Assembly (NCBI GenBank): GCA_018058095.1
Contig: JAGPCO010000004.1
Location: forward strand, 62,001-126,000
Length of the DNA: 64,000 nt
Source: Kofleriaceae bacterium
Lineage (GTDB): Bacteria > Myxococcota_A > Polyangia > Haliangiales > Haliangiaceae
Reading direction: 5' to 3'
A program made the translations under genes and the position numbers. Of the stretch, positions 37,177-46,588 are shown piece by piece. Position 1 is the first letter of the stretch. Every line of letters starts with the position of its first letter. Under the pieces are notes generated by a model that was given only the letters and a program-made list of their open reading frames with translations, did not search any database and had not been told where the DNA came from.

Positions 37177-37731
37177 ATGAGCACCGGACCCGACCTCGCC
37201 GCCCTGGCCGCCCTCGGCGGCACCTCCGCCCATCCGTGGGCGGGTAGCATCGATCCCGAGTCACGCGGCCTCATCGCCTGGGTCCACGACCTGGTCGCCG
37301 GCGATCGTGCGCGTGCGGTCGCCGCCGCCCTGGCCGCGTGTGACCTGGTCGCGCCGGACTACCCGACCGGCGGCGACGACCTGATCGCCCCGCGCGCGTA
37401 CATCGACGGCATGCTGGCGGCGGTGCGGGCCTGGCTGGCCGCGCCGACGCGCGAGCAGCAGGAGGTGGTGCGCTCGGCGCTCGACGTGACGCGCTCGCTG
37501 CACGCCTGGCAGGGCTACGCCCGGCTGCACCACTTCTGGGTGCTCGAGGCGGTCGACCACCTGTGCCTGGCGGTGTGGTCGGGCGATCAGTCCTCGTACA
37601 TCGTGCCGATGGACTTCGCGACCTGCGCGGCGCGCTCGGCGGCGTGTGTCGCCAACGCGCTGGTCGCCCGCGGCCAGGCCCCGGCGGCGGCGTACGGCGC
37701 GGTGGGACGCGCCGTCGGCGCCGCCACCTGA
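37177..37731 (+). CDS. hypothetical helical protein
   Basis: A 184-residue alanine-rich, predicted all-helical cytoplasmic protein without signal or membrane spans. Notable residues: W/H-rich stretch SLHAWQGYARLHHFWVLEAVDHL (about 107-129) and three cysteines near the C-terminus. I do not recognise a family. A TATGGT stretch (37162-37167) lies close upstream of the start ATG. It is transcribed toward dihydroorotase, tail to tail, with a 15-base gap. Confidence 0.5.
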   Translation: MSTGPDLAALAALGGTSAHPWAGSIDPESRGLIAWVHDLVAGDRARAVAAALAACDLVAPDYPTGGDDLIAPRAYIDGMLAAVRAWLAAPTREQQEVVRSALDVTRSLHAWQGYARLHHFWVLEAVDHLCLAVWSGDQSSYIVPMDFATCAARSAACVANALVARGQAPAAAYGAVGRAVGAAT

Positions 37732-37746
37732 GCGAGACCGCCCGAG

Positions 37747-39102
37747 CTACCTGAGCGAGGCCTGGGGCGCAAGCGTCTCGACGAAGCGCGCGGCCCGCCC
37801 GGTCGGCTCGCCGACGAGCTGGCCGTCGCGCATGGCGAGCTGGCCGTGGACGATCGTCGCCACCGGCTTGCCGGTGACCTCCATGCCGTCGAACGGGGTC
37901 CAGCCGCAGCGCGAGGCCATGTCGGCGTCGCGCAGGGTGTGGCGCGCGGCCAGGTCGACCAGGACGAGATCGGCGTCGTAGCCGCAGGCGATGCGGCCCT
38001 TGCCGGCCACGCCCCAGACCCGGGCCGGACCGTCACACAGCAGATCGACCAGGCGGGCCAGCGACAGCCGGCCGGCCGCGACGTGGTCGAGCATGACCGG
38101 CAGCAGGGTCTGTACGCCGGGCATGCCCGACGGGCTGGACGGGTAGGGCGCGGCCTTCTCGTCGAGGGTGTGCGGCGCGTGGTCGGTCGCGATCAGGTCG
38201 ACCACGCCGGTACGGACCGCCTCCCACAGCGCCTCGCGGTGGTGGACCGAGCGGATCGGCGGGTTCATCTGGGCCCGGGTCCCGAGCCGCTCGTAACACT
38301 CGGGTGCGCTCAGGGTCAGGTGCTGCGGCGACACCTCGCAGGTGGCGATGTCGCGGCAGCCCTCGAGCATGCTCATCTCCTCGGCGGTGGAGACGTGGAG
38401 CAGGTGCACGCGGCGGCCGAAGCGGCGCGCCAGCGCGAGCAGGCGCCAGGTCGCGCCGAACGCGGTCTCGGCGTCGCGCCAGTCGGCGTGCGCCACCACG
38501 CCGCCGGCGGTGAGCGGCCGGCGCGCCTCGAGGCGCGACTGGTCCTCGGCGTGGACGGCGACGCGGCGGTGCCCGTTCGACAGCACGGTGGCCAGCGTCT
38601 CGTCGTCGGACACCAGCAGCGACCCGGTCGAGCTGCCCATGAAGACCTTGACCCCGGCGCAGCCGGGCAGGCTCTCGAGCTGCCCCAGGTCCTCGGAGTT
38701 GCCGCTGGTGGCGCCGAGGAAGAAGCCGACGTCGCACCGGGCCCGCCCACGCAGGCGGCCGACCTTGTCGGCCAGCTCGGTGGCGCTGGCGGTCGCCGGC
38801 GTGGTGTTGGGCATCTCCAGCACACACGTCACGCCGCCCAGCACCGCCGCCGTCGTCCCGGTCGCCAGGTCCTCCTTGTGGGTCAGGCCGGGCTCGCGGA
38901 AGTGGACCTGCCCGTCGATCACCCCGGGCAACACGTGCAGCCCGGCGGCGTCGAGCTGGTGCATGGCGCGCACGCCGCCGAGATCACCCAGCGCGGCGAT
39001 CCGCCCGCCGCGGATGCCGACGTCGGTCACCTCGGCCCCGCCCGCGGTGACCACGGTGCCGCCGCGGACGATGAGGTCGAAGTGGATGGTGGTGCGGGTC
39101 AT
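37747..39102 (-). CDS. pyrC: dihydroorotase (class I type)
   Basis: A 451-residue amidohydrolase. DGQVHFREPG (HxH metal ligands, about 62-71), the carbamylated lysine in AGVKVFMGSSTG, AVHAED, HLLHVSTAEE and IATDHAPHT (metal Asp and His) define a dihydroorotase/allantoinase; the ATDHAPH form favours dihydroorotase of pyrimidine synthesis. It is last in an operon with the biotin carrier and carboxyltransferase, overlapping the carrier gene by 4 bases. The pairing of pyrimidine and acyl-CoA carboxylation genes is unusual. Confidence 0.85.
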   Translation of the reverse strand: MTRTTIHFDLIVRGGTVVTAGGAEVTDVGIRGGRIAALGDLGGVRAMHQLDAAGLHVLPGVIDGQVHFREPGLTHKEDLATGTTAAVLGGVTCVLEMPNTTPATASATELADKVGRLRGRARCDVGFFLGATSGNSEDLGQLESLPGCAGVKVFMGSSTGSLLVSDDETLATVLSNGHRRVAVHAEDQSRLEARRPLTAGGVVAHADWRDAETAFGATWRLLALARRFGRRVHLLHVSTAEEMSMLEGCRDIATCEVSPQHLTLSAPECYERLGTRAQMNPPIRSVHHREALWEAVRTGVVDLIATDHAPHTLDEKAAPYPSSPSGMPGVQTLLPVMLDHVAAGRLSLARLVDLLCDGPARVWGVAGKGRIACGYDADLVLVDLAARHTLRDADMASRCGWTPFDGMEVTGKPVATIVHGQLAMRDGQLVGEPTGRAARFVETLAPQASLR

Positions 39103-39691
39103 GGCGCGCTGGCGAGAGCGAGGAGCGGCTGGCCGGCGGTCACGTCCGCGTCGTCGCCGACCAGGATCTCGACCACGCTAGCCTGATCGGGCAGGTCGCC
39201 GCCACCGTAGGTGACGCGGTGGAAGGTCTTCATGACCTCGATCAGGCACACCGTCTGCCCGGCCTCGACCCGCTGGCCGACCTCGACGAAGGCCGGTTTG
39301 CCCGGGCCCGGGCGCCGGTACAGCCGGCCGCTGGTCGGGGCGACGAAGACCAGGCCGCCGGCGCGCTGGCCCGGCCCGGCCGCGACGACGGTGGTGGTGG
39401 CGCCGGCGAGCTGGCGCGGATCGAGGTGGACCAACGCCTGGCCGTGGCCGACGGCGATCCGGGCCCGCCGCGGACCGGGCTCGGGCGGCAGGGCGATCGC
39501 GCCGCGCAGGCCGGCCGGCACGGTCAGGCGCACGACCCGGCCCAGCACTTCGAGCTGACCCAGCTCGTCACCGGCCCGGACCAGGGCGCCGTCGGCGACG
39601 GCGCGGCGGAACCAGCCCGGCGCCGGCGCGCGCAGCACGACCACGCGGTCGGCCTCGGCCGGGCCGGCCAGCGCGGGCAGCACCGGCCCGC

Positions 39692-39695
<4 letters not shown>
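39099..39695 (-). CDS. biotin carboxyl carrier (biotin/lipoyl attachment) protein
   Basis: A 198-residue protein from GTG 39695. The C-terminal ~75 residues are a biotinyl domain: [25 protein letters not shown], then [16 protein letters not shown], where Lys in EVMK is the attachment site (the variant EVMK rather than EAMKM is known in some carriers). The N-terminal part is a second beta-rich region resembling a degenerate biotinyl-like fold. It overlaps carboxyltransferase and dihydroorotase genes by 4 bases each, so it is the carrier for the adjacent carboxyltransferase; the biotin carboxylase is probably the one at 46589. Confidence 0.8.
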
Positions 39696-41422
<1,727 letters not shown>

Positions 41423-41495
41423 CGACCCGGCACGCTAGCACGCAGGGCGCGGCCGGGTCACCGCCGGGCCGGCCCGACCTGCGCTACCCTGGGGC

Positions 41496-42530
41496 GTGCC
41501 CGATCCGCTCGGCCCCGACGAGACCTTCCGCTTCGACCGCCTCGAGGATCTGGCCCGGCTGCCGTGGTTCGACCTCGACGGCGACCGGCTGGTGGTGTCC
41601 GACCCCATGGTCGGCCCGATCATCGACATGCACGCCCACTACGCCCTGCCGGCGCTGTGGCCACACCGGGTCGACCTGAACGCCCCGCCGGCGCCAGGCG
41701 CGCGGACCGAGCTGCTGCTGCCGTGCTGCGCCCGCCACGACCTCGACGTGTACGCCAACCAGAACTTCGGCGAGCTCGGGGTCAAACAGCTCAAGCGCGA
41801 GCTGGTGCTGGGTGGGGCGACCGGGCGCGGCAAGCGCAAGACCCACACCACCGGCAACCTGGCGCGCGACTGCAAGGACGTCGGCGTGGTGCACAGCGCC
41901 ATCCTGGCCATCGACATCGGTCTGCCCAGCCGCAGCGTCGGCGACACCGTGGCGGCGGCGCGGGCGCGGTCCGACACCACGCCGTTCGGCAGCGTGCACC
42001 CGCGCCGGCGCCGGCCCAAGGAGAAGCTGGAGGAGCAGCTGCACGCCGGCGCGCGTGGGGTCAAGCTGCACCCGCAGCTGCAGCGCTTCATGCCGGCAGA
42101 CCCGGCGGCCGCCGCGGTGTACCGCCTGGCCGGGCGCGAGCAGGTGCCGGTGCTGTGGCACTGCGGACCGGTCGGCATCGAGCCCGCGGCCGCGCGCAAG
42201 TTCGTCCAGATCCCCGGCTACGAGCCGCCGCTGGCCGAGCACCCGGGCACCACCTTCGTGCTCGGTCACGCCGGCGCGCTGGCCAGCGGCGAGGCCATCG
42301 CCCTGCAGCGCCGCTACCCCAACACCTACCTCGAGGTGTCGTGTATCAGCCTGCGCCAGCTGCGCCAGGTCATCGCCGAGGCCGACCCTGACCGCATCGT
42401 GTACGGCACCGACTGGCCCTTCTATCACCACGCCCTCGCGCTGGCCAAGGTGCTCATCGCCACCGAGGGGCAGCCGGCGCTGCGCCGCAAGATCCTGCAC
42501 GACAACGCGGCCCGGCTGCTGCGGCTGTAG
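41496..42530 (+). CDS. amidohydrolase-family metal-dependent hydrolase
   Basis: A 344-residue protein from GTG 41496. [11 protein letters not shown] (HxH, about 44-54), a catalytic Lys in [23 protein letters not shown] and [10 protein letters not shown] (metal Asp) outline the amidohydrolase 2 fold. The insertion [18 protein letters not shown] with basic residues is distinctive. Substrate is unknown. It is divergent from the carboxyltransferase operon with 73 bases between the starts. Confidence 0.75.
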   Translation: MPDPLGPDETFRFDRLEDLARLPWFDLDGDRLVVSDPMVGPIIDMHAHYALPALWPHRVDLNAPPAPGARTELLLPCCARHDLDVYANQNFGELGVKQLKRELVLGGATGRGKRKTHTTGNLARDCKDVGVVHSAILAIDIGLPSRSVGDTVAAARARSDTTPFGSVHPRRRRPKEKLEEQLHAGARGVKLHPQLQRFMPADPAAAAVYRLAGREQVPVLWHCGPVGIEPAAARKFVQIPGYEPPLAEHPGTTFVLGHAGALASGEAIALQRRYPNTYLEVSCISLRQLRQVIAEADPDRIVYGTDWPFYHHALALAKVLIATEGQPALRRKILHDNAARLLRL

Positions 42531-42551
42531 CGGTTGGCCGCGGGCCGGTCG

Positions 42552-43274
42552 TCAGGCGACCGGCACGATGCCGAGCTCGGCCCGCACCTCGGCCAGCGGT
42601 CGCGTCCACATCTGCTCCCACCGCACCGTCGGCAGGAAACGCGCCGCACGCCCGGCCCGCATCGCCGCCCGGACCCGACGGGCCAGCCGTGCCTGGCCGC
42701 GCCCGCGGGTGGCCAGGCCGTAGCGCAGGGTGCCGAAGGTGGCGATGGCCAGCGCGCTCGGCATGCGCAGCTGGCCGAAGGTGAAGCCCTGCAGCGCGAT
42801 CTCGCCGGCGACGTCGGTCGGATGCCCAGTCAGCACGTGCCACAGGTCGTGGGTCTGGCGCACGCGCTGGGCGATGTAGGTGGCCTCGGCCGGCAGGCCG
42901 GGTGGGGGCTGAAATAGATCTGGGTCGAGCTGGCGGTCGTGCAGGAAGCGCGCGAACGCGCCGCCCAGGGTGTCGGCCGGCAGCGCGGCCAGCGCCGCCA
43001 GGTCGACGTGGTGCGAGTCGATGGCCGGCTGCTCGCGCAGCAGGGCGGCGCCGTCGGGGTCGGCCCGGAACCGGGCCAGCAGCGCCGGGAAGGAGCTGGC
43101 GTTGAGGGCGAGGCCGAGCACGAACACGTGTTCGGTCTGCTCGGGGTGGCGGAGCAGGCGCCCAAGCGCGCCGGCGCCGATGCGGAGCCGGGTCAGGCGG
43201 GTGCCGGTCAAGGCGGCCCGGGCGGCGGTGGCCTGGTCGGGGGCGGGGCGGGCGGCAAAGACGGACGAGAGCAT
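42552..43274 (-). CDS. Coq4-family protein
   Basis: A 240-residue protein with the Coq4 signature HDLWHVLTGH followed 11 residues later by Glu (AGEIALQGF), the HDxxH-x11-E zinc site. Coq4 acts in ubiquinone synthesis, with oxidative decarboxylation of the ring C1 recently assigned to it. Bacterial relatives are often regulated by, and next to, a TetR regulator, as here. Its promoter (TTGACA-N16-TATTGT, 43319-43346) overlaps two operator palindromes, so the divergent TetR protein most likely represses it. Confidence 0.75.
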   Translation of the reverse strand: MLSSVFAARPAPDQATAARAALTGTRLTRLRIGAGALGRLLRHPEQTEHVFVLGLALNASSFPALLARFRADPDGAALLREQPAIDSHHVDLAALAALPADTLGGAFARFLHDRQLDPDLFQPPPGLPAEATYIAQRVRQTHDLWHVLTGHPTDVAGEIALQGFTFGQLRMPSALAIATFGTLRYGLATRGRGQARLARRVRAAMRAGRAARFLPTVRWEQMWTRPLAEVRAELGIVPVA

Positions 43275-43304
43275 GGTCGGGCTCCTGCGCTGGCGGCGCG
43301 GCGT

Positions 43305-43357
43305 TATTGTCACTAATGACAATAGCGCTGGTTTGCTTGTTGTCAAGAATGAAAATA
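43305..43357 (-). promoter_or_regulatory. coq4-like promoter embedded in two tandem TetR operators
   Basis: TATTGTCA-CTAA-TGACAATA (43305-43324) is a perfect 20-bp palindrome. A second, degenerate copy TGTTGTCA-AGAA-TGAAAATA lies at 43338-43357, with centres 33 bp (three helical turns) apart. On the minus strand TTGACA (43341-43346) and TATTGT (43319-43324), 16 bases apart, form the promoter, each within one palindrome. This AT-rich patch is conspicuous in the GC-rich surroundings. The TetR-type gene starts 10 bases away on the other strand. Confidence 0.85.
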
Positions 43358-43367
43358 GAGTCGCGAC

Positions 43368-44093
43368 ATGGCACGACGGGTTCAGGCGGCGGTCGCGGCG
43401 ATCCGGGCCGCGCGCGGGCAGGCGCGGGCGGCGCGCTCGGCCGCGCGGGCCGCCGTGGCGGCCGCGACCCCACCGCGCCGGGTCCGCCGCAGCCCGGAGC
43501 AGGCGCGCGCGCTCATCCTCGCCGCCGCCCGCGCCGCCATCGGCGAGCACGGACCCGACAAGGTCGGGCTCAAGCAGGTCGCGGCCCGGGCCGGGGTCAG
43601 CCACGCGCTGGTGACCCACTACTACGGCAGCTACGACGCCCTGGTCGACGAGGTCATCTGGAGCGAGGTGCGCGCCTTCCGCGCCCACATCCTGGGGCGC
43701 CTGGCCGGCGCGACCACGCTGCCGCTGGCCGAGTGGGTCGGCGTGCTCGTCGCGCAGTACGCTGACCCGGCGCGCAGCCGCGTGCTCCTGTGGGCGATCA
43801 TGACCGGGCGCCTGACCGGGCCCGACGCGGTGCCGCGGCGCGAGCAGGGCCTGCGCCAGATCGCCGACGTGCTGGCGGCCCGCCTGCGCGTCGTGCGCGG
43901 CGACCAGGCGCCGGCCCGGGCCGAGCTCGAGGCGCTGCTGGTCGTGGCCATCAGCGCCGCGCTCGGCTACGCCGTCGCCGGCGAGGCGCTGTGGGGCGCG
44001 CTCGGCCACGACCGCGATGGTGGACGCGACGCCGCCTTTCGCGATGGGCTCAGCGCCCTGCTCGAGCGCACGCTGGCGACGCCGGGACGCTAG
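43368..44093 (+). CDS. TetR/AcrR-family transcriptional repressor
   Basis: A 241-residue regulator. A long Ala/Arg-rich N-terminal arm (about 40 residues) precedes the TetR DNA-binding domain, ALILAAARAAIGEHGPDKV followed by the helix-turn-helix LKQVAARAGVSHALVTHYYGSYDALVDEV (about 67-95). The C-terminal ligand domain is helical. It starts 10 bases from the tandem operators and so probably controls the Coq4-like gene and itself. The stop codon TAG is part of the CTAG at the left end of the adjacent mobile element. Confidence 0.88.
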   Translation: MARRVQAAVAAIRAARGQARAARSAARAAVAAATPPRRVRRSPEQARALILAAARAAIGEHGPDKVGLKQVAARAGVSHALVTHYYGSYDALVDEVIWSEVRAFRAHILGRLAGATTLPLAEWVGVLVAQYADPARSRVLLWAIMTGRLTGPDAVPRREQGLRQIADVLAARLRVVRGDQAPARAELEALLVVAISAALGYAVAGEALWGALGHDRDGGRDAAFRDGLSALLERTLATPGR

Positions 44094-44147
44094 CAGTCCG
44101 ACCCCGTAACGACTTCGGATCGCCCCGGGGTCGGCCTTCGGCCTCGC

Positions 44148-44434
44148 GCTGTGGACAGGCGCCCGGCGAAGCCGGGCGTACGGGCACGCCAGCCCCGATG
44201 GCGGCGCCTGCCCACAGCGGTCTCCCCGGGGCTGTCGTGGCTCCCCCAACCGGATTCTTTCGAATCCGTCCCTGACCCCCAGACACCCGGCGAATGCGGG
44301 TGTCTGGGTCACGGTCCAGGGTGGAAACACCCCTCAGGGTCCGCACGTCCAGGCCCGGGCGGACTGCTGTGGGCAGGCGCTGCCCCTCTCCGAGCCCGTC
44401 ACCACCCGTGCCAGGCCCTGCGCCTGTCCACAGC
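44148..44434. repeat. four REP-like 15-bp motifs in two inverted pairs
   Basis: GCTGTGG(A/G)CAGGCGC occurs at 44148-44162 (plus), 44204-44218 (minus), 44366-44380 (plus) and 44420-44434 (minus). The two inverted pairs, 41 and 39 bases apart, resemble BIME/REPIN arrangements that RAYT transposases act on. They lie in the otherwise empty 460 bases before the transposase gene. Confidence 0.75.
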
Positions 44435-44553
44435 AGGAGGCTTCAGCCGACGCCCGGGCCGGTCCACGCCCGGCGTCCCCGCCGTCCCGGAGAATCGTCG
44501 GACCTTCGACGAAATCCCTCGTCATCATCGTCGCGATGATATATACGCTCTAA

Positions 44554-45354
44554 ATGTCTTCGTCTGCCGCCGGCCCCCGCAGCGACCGTCGCCGCCGCGC
44601 CGTGCCAGCCGGGGCCCAGGTCAGCTTCGACGACCTCGTGCGCGGTATCACCACGCCACCGCGACGTCCGCGCCGGCGCCGGCGCGGACGGCCGCCCATG
44701 CAGCACCGCAACTCGGTCAAGCGCTGCGCCAGGCCTCGCTTCGCGAGGACCACCGTTCACCACGTCAGCCTGCGCACCGTCGACACCCTGCCCAGGTTGC
44801 GCACCCACGCCGGCCGCGAGGTGCTCGAACGCGCCCTCACCGGCGCGCGCGACCACACCCGCGTCACCGGCTTCCGCGTCCTGCACTACGCCCTCGAGGG
44901 CAACCACCTCCACCTCATCGTCGAGGCCGACGATGACACCGCGCTGTCGCGCGGCATGAAGGGGCTGGCGATCCGCCTCGCCCGCGGCTGGAACAAGGCC
45001 TTCGGCCGCCGTGGCCGGGTCTTCGCCGACCGCTACCACGCCCGCCCGGTCACCTCACCGACGCAGATGCGCAACACGCTGCGCTACGTGCTGTTCAACC
45101 ACGTGAGTCACTCCATCCGGGATTGGCAGGCGAATCGCGGCCAGCTACGCCAGCGCCTGCGCTTCTTCGAGCCCGACCGCTGGTCGTCCGGGCGATGGTT
45201 CGACAACGGACGTTCTCCGCCTCTGGGCGGAGCGCGGCCGGTGTCTGGGCCCACGACCTGGCTCGCGCGTGAGGGCTGGCTCCGCGCTGGCGGGCCGATC
45301 GACCCGGCCGAGCTACTGGACCGCCGCACTCCACGTCCTCCACGCGCGCGATGA
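44554..45354 (+). CDS. Y1 (IS200/REP-associated) tyrosine transposase
   Basis: A 266-residue protein. The first ~65 residues are basic and probably bind DNA (PRRPRRRRRGRPP). The Y1 domain (about 66-190) shows the HUH motif EGNHLHLIV (H118, H120), GRRGRVFADRYHARPV and the catalytic-type tyrosine Y178 in MRNTLRYVLFNHV. This spacing fits RAYT enzymes such as E. coli YafM, which cut single-stranded REP hairpins at a foot tetranucleotide. A C-terminal extension of ~75 residues is of unknown role. TATATA (44540-44545) ten bases before the ATG is the likely -10. Confidence 0.88.
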   Translation: MSSSAAGPRSDRRRRAVPAGAQVSFDDLVRGITTPPRRPRRRRRGRPPMQHRNSVKRCARPRFARTTVHHVSLRTVDTLPRLRTHAGREVLERALTGARDHTRVTGFRVLHYALEGNHLHLIVEADDDTALSRGMKGLAIRLARGWNKAFGRRGRVFADRYHARPVTSPTQMRNTLRYVLFNHVSHSIRDWQANRGQLRQRLRFFEPDRWSSGRWFDNGRSPPLGGARPVSGPTTWLAREGWLRAGGPIDPAELLDRRTPRPPRAR

Positions 45355-45451
45355 CGGTGCCCCGCCGCGATGAGGCCTGAGCGAGTCCGGCCATCGCGGC
45401 GCCCAGAATACGGGTCGGACTGCTAGCGGCCGGCGGGCGTCTTGAGGACGG

Positions 45452-45604
45452 TCAGCCTGTCGGATGCGGGTTGCTGAGGCCGCCCCGGACCGCGGTCAGC
45501 TCGGTCGCGGGCAGCTGGCGCGGCGCGGGCGGCGGTGTCGTGGAGGGCACCGGCTCAGCAGCGGCCGGTGGCGCGAGACCAGGGGCAGGGCTTCGGCGTC
45601 TCAT
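45452..45604 (-). CDS. possible small peptide with double-glycine-type leader
   Basis: A 50-residue ORF: a Pro/Ala-rich N-terminus, then LPATELTAVRGG followed by only LSNPHPTG. ELxxVxGG is the recognition motif of double-glycine leader peptides, cleaved by C39 peptidases during export of bacteriocins and some RiPPs. The would-be core is very short and there is no maturation or export gene nearby, and no ribosome site. It lies 24 bases outside the right end of the mobile element. It could be a relic or a chance ORF. Confidence 0.35.
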   Translation of the reverse strand: MRRRSPAPGLAPPAAAEPVPSTTPPPAPRQLPATELTAVRGGLSNPHPTG

Positions 45605-45679
45605 GGCTGCAAGCGTAGCGCAGGCGCCGTGGAGCAAGGGGACGAACGTCGGGGCCGGCCGGCGCTCGGGGCCGCACGG

Positions 45680-46336
45680 TCACGGGGCCGGGGCGGTCGC
45701 GCCGAGCAGCACCTGCCAGCGCGCCTCGGCCATCTTCCGGACCGCCTCTTCCTTCTTGAAGCCGTCGGCCTTGAACTCACCGCCGGCGAACTCGCGCTCG
45801 CCGACCTGGACCCGGTTGGTGCCGCGCAGCGCGTGTTTCGCCTTGTTCTCCAGCACCAGCAGCTTGCGCGTGGCCGGGCTGACGTCGCTGCGGCAGGCCA
45901 GGTCGTACGCGAACGCCAGCTCGGCCAGCTCGTCGCCGTCCTCGTCGGTGACCGTGACCGAGCCCGGCACGAAGTCGGCGGTGACGTCGAACTCGCACGG
46001 CGCGACCGCGTCCTGGACCAGCCGGATCTGCTTGAGCTTGCCCGGCTTGCCCCGGTACAGCTGCACGAAGATCTTGCGGGCGACCAGGCGGCCGTCCTTG
46101 GCCATGGTGTCGGTCGACGAGAACACCGCGGCCATCGCCGTCGCGAAGTCGCCGTCGGTCCAGGTCCAGACCTGCTCGACCGTCTTGCCCTTGGCCTTGA
46201 CCCCGGGCGGCAGCGGCTGCTTGGCGTCGACCTGAGTGACGTCGTACGGGCCGGGTTCACGGGCCTGGGCCGGCGCGGCCGACACGGCCAGCGCGACGCT
46301 GGCGACGAGGGTGGACATGGCGGCGGTGCTGCGCAT
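45680..46336 (-). CDS. hypothetical secreted protein
   Basis: A 218-residue protein. ATG 46336 is chosen because GGAGG lies 8 bases upstream; an earlier in-frame ATG (46378) would precede the ribosome site. A signal peptide (..AVSAAPAQA) is followed by a mixed alpha/beta domain with two cysteines (VAPCEFD, DLACRSD) that could pair. Phrases such as FSSTDTMAKDGRLVARKIFVQLYRG suggest a beta-sandwich-like protein. No family recognised. The 252 bases upstream hold no gene and nothing I can assign. Confidence 0.65.
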   Translation of the reverse strand: MRSTAAMSTLVASVALAVSAAPAQAREPGPYDVTQVDAKQPLPPGVKAKGKTVEQVWTWTDGDFATAMAAVFSSTDTMAKDGRLVARKIFVQLYRGKPGKLKQIRLVQDAVAPCEFDVTADFVPGSVTVTDEDGDELAELAFAYDLACRSDVSPATRKLLVLENKAKHALRGTNRVQVGEREFAGGEFKADGFKKEEAVRKMAEARWQVLLGATAPAP

Positions 46337-46588
46337 CTGGGGACCTCCGGGGCGACGGTAAGGGCGTCGAATGGGCAAATCGATCGATCTCGCGACCGAG
46401 GCGCCCCGCGGGCGAGGCGCGACAAGGGAGCATACCCGTCGGTACGTGACCGAGGAGCAACGAAGCCCCCGGGGATGGATCGGTCGTGAGATCGAGCGAG
46501 GTGTCCATTCGGGGCCCTAACACCGCCGACCGCGGGACAACGCCGGGGCGGGGCCGGGCATTCGCCGACCGCGCGGGTCCCGCGGTGG

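Larger units (their letters stand above)
44089..45427. mobile_element. 1.34-kb Y1-transposase (RAYT-type) element with 16-bp terminal inverted repeats
   Basis: Left end GCTAGCAGTCCGACCC (44089-44104) and right end GGGTCGGACTGCTAGC (45412-45427) are perfect inverted repeats, continued by GTA after one extra C on the left. Between them are the transposase gene and ~450 bases of non-coding DNA full of hairpins: CCCGGC-GAA-GCCGGG near 44163, CGGATTC-TTTC-GAATCCG (44251-44268), CCAGACACCCG-N7-CGGGTGTCTGG (44279-44307) and ATCATCG-TCG-CGATGAT (44524-44540). The left CTAG is also the stop codon of the TetR gene. The CTAGCAG ends are shared with the 119-bp repeats. Confidence 0.8.

Noticed and set aside
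44251-44268. CGGATTC hairpin as a tRNA T-arm (contains TTCGAATCC)
   Set aside because: No acceptor, D or anticodon arm can be drawn around it; it is one of several hairpins of the mobile element.
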